From NCBI GenBank assembly GCA_022606425.2, contig JAHDVF020000875.1, positions 1,426,001 through 1,490,000 of the forward strand: a DNA stretch of 64,000 nucleotides, written 5' to 3'. The position numbers and the translations under genes were made by a program. The notes under the pieces were generated by a model. It saw nothing but the letters and a program-made list of their open reading frames with translations. It was not told where the DNA came from and made no database searches. Source of the stretch: Lepidostoma basale (Eukaryota; Arthropoda; Insecta; Trichoptera; Lepidostomatidae). Positions 61,291 to 64,000 of this stretch are shown one piece after another; the stretch's first letter is position 1; each line of letters opens with the position of its first letter.

Positions 61291-61690
61291 TTTTTATATT
61301 AAAACAGTGTTTTTAATTTAACAGTGAATAATAAAGTTACAACGAATACCAGACATTCATGTATTTTTGCGTCACCATGTAGTTGCAAATAGAATGTATA
61401 ATTTGTGCTCGTATATAGTTGCAGTATTTGCGGAGACCGTGTGCGTGACAGGGTGTGATGCGGTTATGAAAGGCGGGAATTTCAAAGCATATTGAAAGTC
61501 GCGAACGACACCACCTAGCGGTAGAAGGGTGCACTTGAATCAATAATAACATATTGCCAATGAGAAGCAGAGCGAAGAGTTCGAAATTGTGCGGGGTCCA
61601 ATATTACGAGTTATGGAACATAGCGTATGCAGGGATTTGTCAGAGGCGCGGGGCGGCTTCAATAAATTCCAAATCGATTTAGAATAAATA
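61291..61690. other. No recognisable feature
   Basis: Locally less AT-rich at 61430-61680; no match. Confidence 0.4.
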
Positions 61691-62310
61691 AAAACGTCTA
61701 TTTATAGAAGCTCGCTCAAAGATTATGTGAATGACATGTTTTTTGACTATCTAAGGCATTATCAAATTTGATAACGAGAATGCCTTAAACAGGCGAAACT
61801 TGTTATTCAAATAAATTATAATAAAACTTCTAGAAAACAAACGTTTTCATTCGTATTAATTATTTAATATGGATAATTAATACGATATACATATTTGGCC
61901 TGTTTAAGGCATTATCAAATGTTACATTCACATAAAATGTGGAGCATTATCAAAAACATTTGATAATGCCTAAGACAGGTGAAATATGTCATTCAATACG
62001 ATATAATAAAACTTCAATAAAACCGAGTTTAACATATTTTTCATGATACAATAAATATTTTTAATAAGCAGTTTTACATCACTTTTCAATAAAAAATAAA
62101 TAACTCCATAAAGTAATTGATTACAACAAAATAACCCTGTTTGCCATAATAAACTGTTTTCAAGAAGTTTTTTTTATGGGAATGAAATGTATCGCTTTGT
62201 TAGGTCATTATCAAATATAATAATGTCTTAGCAATGCAAAACATGTCATTCGAATAAAAAATAATAAAACTTCTAGAAAACAGACGTTTTCTTTCGTATT
62301 TAGGAAAACA
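61690..62310. repeat. Cluster of G-family arms
   Basis: At least five GCATTATCAAAT or GATAATGCC hairpins with GAAACTTG/GAAATATG/AAACATGTC ends, alternating in orientation, plus ACTTCTAGAAAAC and TTTAATATGGA blocks. Looks like repeated insertion of the family into itself. Confidence 0.6.
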
Positions 62311-62424
62311 TAAGTTTTCGTAAATATTATTTTAAACGTGCATAAAAGAAGGTAAAAAGATAGAAACGTGTGCGACCACAAAGCAAATTGTTGTCGCACA
62401 CTTAAACTTTTTTGATAACATCAA

Positions 62425-62940
62425 ACCAAACAAAAACCTATCCAAAAAAGCTAGAATGGCAATATACAATGGTGTTCTTCTACCGACCCTTATGTATGGA
62501 AGCGAAGCATGGAACTGGCAAAGGAAGGATGAAAGTAGAATAAATGCAGTAGAAATGAGATTTCTTAGACGAATGTGTGGATACTCTGTGCATGATAGAG
62601 TGTCGAATGAAAATATAAGAAGTGAATGCGGTGCGAATGATGGTGTCATGAACAAAATAATGAAAGGATCATTAAGATGGTTTGGCCATATGGAAAGAAT
62701 GAATGAAGAAAGAATGGTAAAAAAATTATATGTTAATGATGTAAATGGAACCAGAAATAGAGGAAGACCGAGGAAAACGTGGCACGATCAAATAAATCAA
62801 ATATTGAACGTCGGCCATGTGAGGAGTCAGAGAAATCGACGCGCGTGCATGACACGATGTATGAATGTTGAGGAAGCGAGAAAAATATGTCAGGAAAGAA
62901 AGGTGTGGCAGTCCATTCTTTCTGCCTACCCCTTCGGGGA
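62425..62940 (+). mobile_element. LINE-A1 copy, 3' end cut off
   Basis: Frame 62456-62995 is open: LMYGSEAWNWQRKDESRINAVEMRFLRRMCGYSVHDRV, WFGHMERMNEERM, GRPRKTWHDQINQ to SAYPFGE, then unrelated FGLRGLFYN. The ACGGCGTGATGG end and (GTTA)n tail are absent, which is unusual for this subfamily. Confidence 0.92.
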
Positions 62941-62984
62941 AATGTTTGGTCTTCGGGGTCTGTTTTATAATATTAACAAGTTTT

Positions 62985-63350
62985 ATAAGATTTAATGAAA
63001 ATGACATGCTTCACTTTGTTAATGTATTATCAAATGTCAAAATTTGATAATGTCTATGTCCAAATAATGCTTTAACATGGCGTATTGCCTAGAAGGTGCC
63101 TCCGCTTATATCGTGACTATAATCATATAGATATCACCCGGCGCTCCTTTGAATGAAATAAAGACGTTAAAACATTCCACCACAGTGGCAAGAGTATTGA
63201 AAAAGGATATTTTCAAGGCCATCCCTACAAAACTGAGTGCCATTGACACGAATAAGAAAAATGCGTATTTGTTTTAAACGTTAGATAATGCTTAAGCAAA
63301 GCGAAACATGTCATTCCCGTAAAATATAATAAAACTTTTAGAAAACAGAC
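62985..63350. repeat. G-family arms
   Basis: AAAATGACATGCTTCAC, GATAATGTC and later GATAATGCTTAAGCAAAGCGAAACATGTC, ATAATAAAACTTTTAGAAAAC. Confidence 0.55.
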
Positions 63351-63354
63351 GATA

Positions 63355-63480
63355 ACCCTAAGAAAAAGAACAGGCAGGATTCTACGCAACAGAATAAGAA
63401 ACACCACGATGTTGTCAGATGGGGGAGACAAATGAAAAGCTATTGGAGAGACCATGTGAAAATAATGGAAGCCCAAAGAC
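63355..63480 (+). mobile_element. LINE-N scrap
   Basis: RLRRIQQNKKHHDVVRWGRQMKSYWRDHVKIMEAQRL in shifted frames resembles VRWSRQRRRFWRDHIERMDPAR at 22210-22275. Confidence 0.6.
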
Positions 63481-63813
63481 TACAACACCTTGCCTTATAT
63501 AGAAAGTCAGAGGAAAGATGCCTGGAAGATCGCTCAAAATATGTGTGGGGTTAACAAACCATGCAGGACTTTGTTTAAACACGCGAGACCATACGAGTGG
63601 AGGCAATGGACTCAGACTGCTGTACAAGCATATTACAATGGTGAAATACATTGCATGGACAATCAAAACCCCCGACACAATAGATTCTCAGCCTAACGAA
63701 GCCGATGACCGAAGGAGACCATTTGCGAAAAATGATGAATCAGGGCCCGGGTTCATACACAAAGGTTACTAAAGGTTGTCCGGCAGAGTATCGTGTGCAA
63801 AGGAAGCAAAACA

Positions 63814-63855
63814 TATAAAAGCCGTACAGCCATCCACTCTACACGCCAGTCATTG
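63814..63855 (+). promoter_or_regulatory. TATA-type core-promoter-like sequence
   Basis: TATAAAA (63814-63820) is followed about 30 bases later by a TCAGT-like initiator (CCAGTCATTG, 63846-63855). Downstream sequence to the window end is GC-richer than its surroundings. It could be the promoter of an LTR or a gene starting beyond the edge; the window ends too soon to tell. Confidence 0.35.
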
Positions 63856-64000
63856 ATACGACTTCTAACAGACACAAGTCTACGTCACGAGGAATCTCGG
63901 ACTCTCTTCCTCCGATCTACGAAGCCACTCTACTACGTCACGCAGCTTCTGGCGAGTCTTCGCTTCAGGTGACCGAAACTACCGCCCAGCGTATCATCAT

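Overview
This is a repeat-dense, AT-rich stretch of an insect nuclear genome. A lepidopteran or a related insect is the best guess, from the mix of mariner, hAT and Tigger/pogo transposons, tRNA-derived SINEs and many 5'-truncated LINEs ending in short tandem tails; the sequence does not fix the species. I found no convincing host gene, rRNA, functional tRNA or CRISPR array. Nearly every long reading frame belongs to, or lies antisense to, a transposable element.

Main families (names are mine). LINE-A is a non-LTR retrotransposon present in more than 25 pieces; the longest, at 45735-47125, keeps a 477-codon reverse-transcriptase frame. Subfamily A1 ends in (GTTA)n, A2 in (GTT)n, and A3 is more diverged. 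LINE-B is a jockey/CR1-like LINE ending in (ATTTG)n. LINE-R (RTE-like, GAA-rich tail), LINE-N, LINE-K ((AAGT)n tail) and others are known only from C-terminal pieces. There are two tRNA-derived SINE families (S and P), a SINE-like element that carries the LINE-A 3' end, one nearly complete mariner with a single amber codon, deleted mauritiana-type mariners, a gutted Tigger/pogo element and two hAT-like elements with 8-bp target duplications.

The most interesting content is a set of dispersed inverted-repeat elements whose arms carry hammerhead-ribozyme-like cores: CUGANGA, one extra nucleotide, a hairpin, GAA, a self-complementary six- or eight-base stem III ending in U, then a cleavable base. 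In the best cases the bases just before the core pair with those just after the cleavage position, which is exactly stem I. Several sequence types (ACAGCUGU, ACCGGU, ACAUGU loops) share this plan. At least two copies are bounded by target duplications of 8 and 11 bp. The class resembles the ribozyme-bearing pseudo-LTRs of Penelope-like elements or retrozymes.

Layout: 1-5000 LINE-A pieces, ribozyme-like arms, SINE, hAT MITE and a chimeric SINE nested in LINE-A; 5-9 kb RTE-like, LINE-B and LINE-A nest and a large inverted repeat; 9-21 kb LINE-A2 split by a hAT, two mauritiana-type mariners, mariner inside LINE-B, LINE-A3; 21-32 kb LINE pieces, mariner remnant, the LINE-K/SINE nest; 32-36 kb Tigger carrying LINE-B, and LINE-B split by a ribozyme-like element; 36-45 kb LINE-N pieces, SINEs, inverted repeats; 45-47 kb minisatellite and the best LINE-A copy; 47-64 kb ribozyme-like elements, more LINE-A/B/R, SINEs, and a TATA-type promoter-like sequence near the right edge. 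Nested insertions with target duplications give a relative order: LINE-B and part of LINE-A are older hosts, while A1 copies, the mariner, the hAT and the ribozyme-like elements sit inside them.
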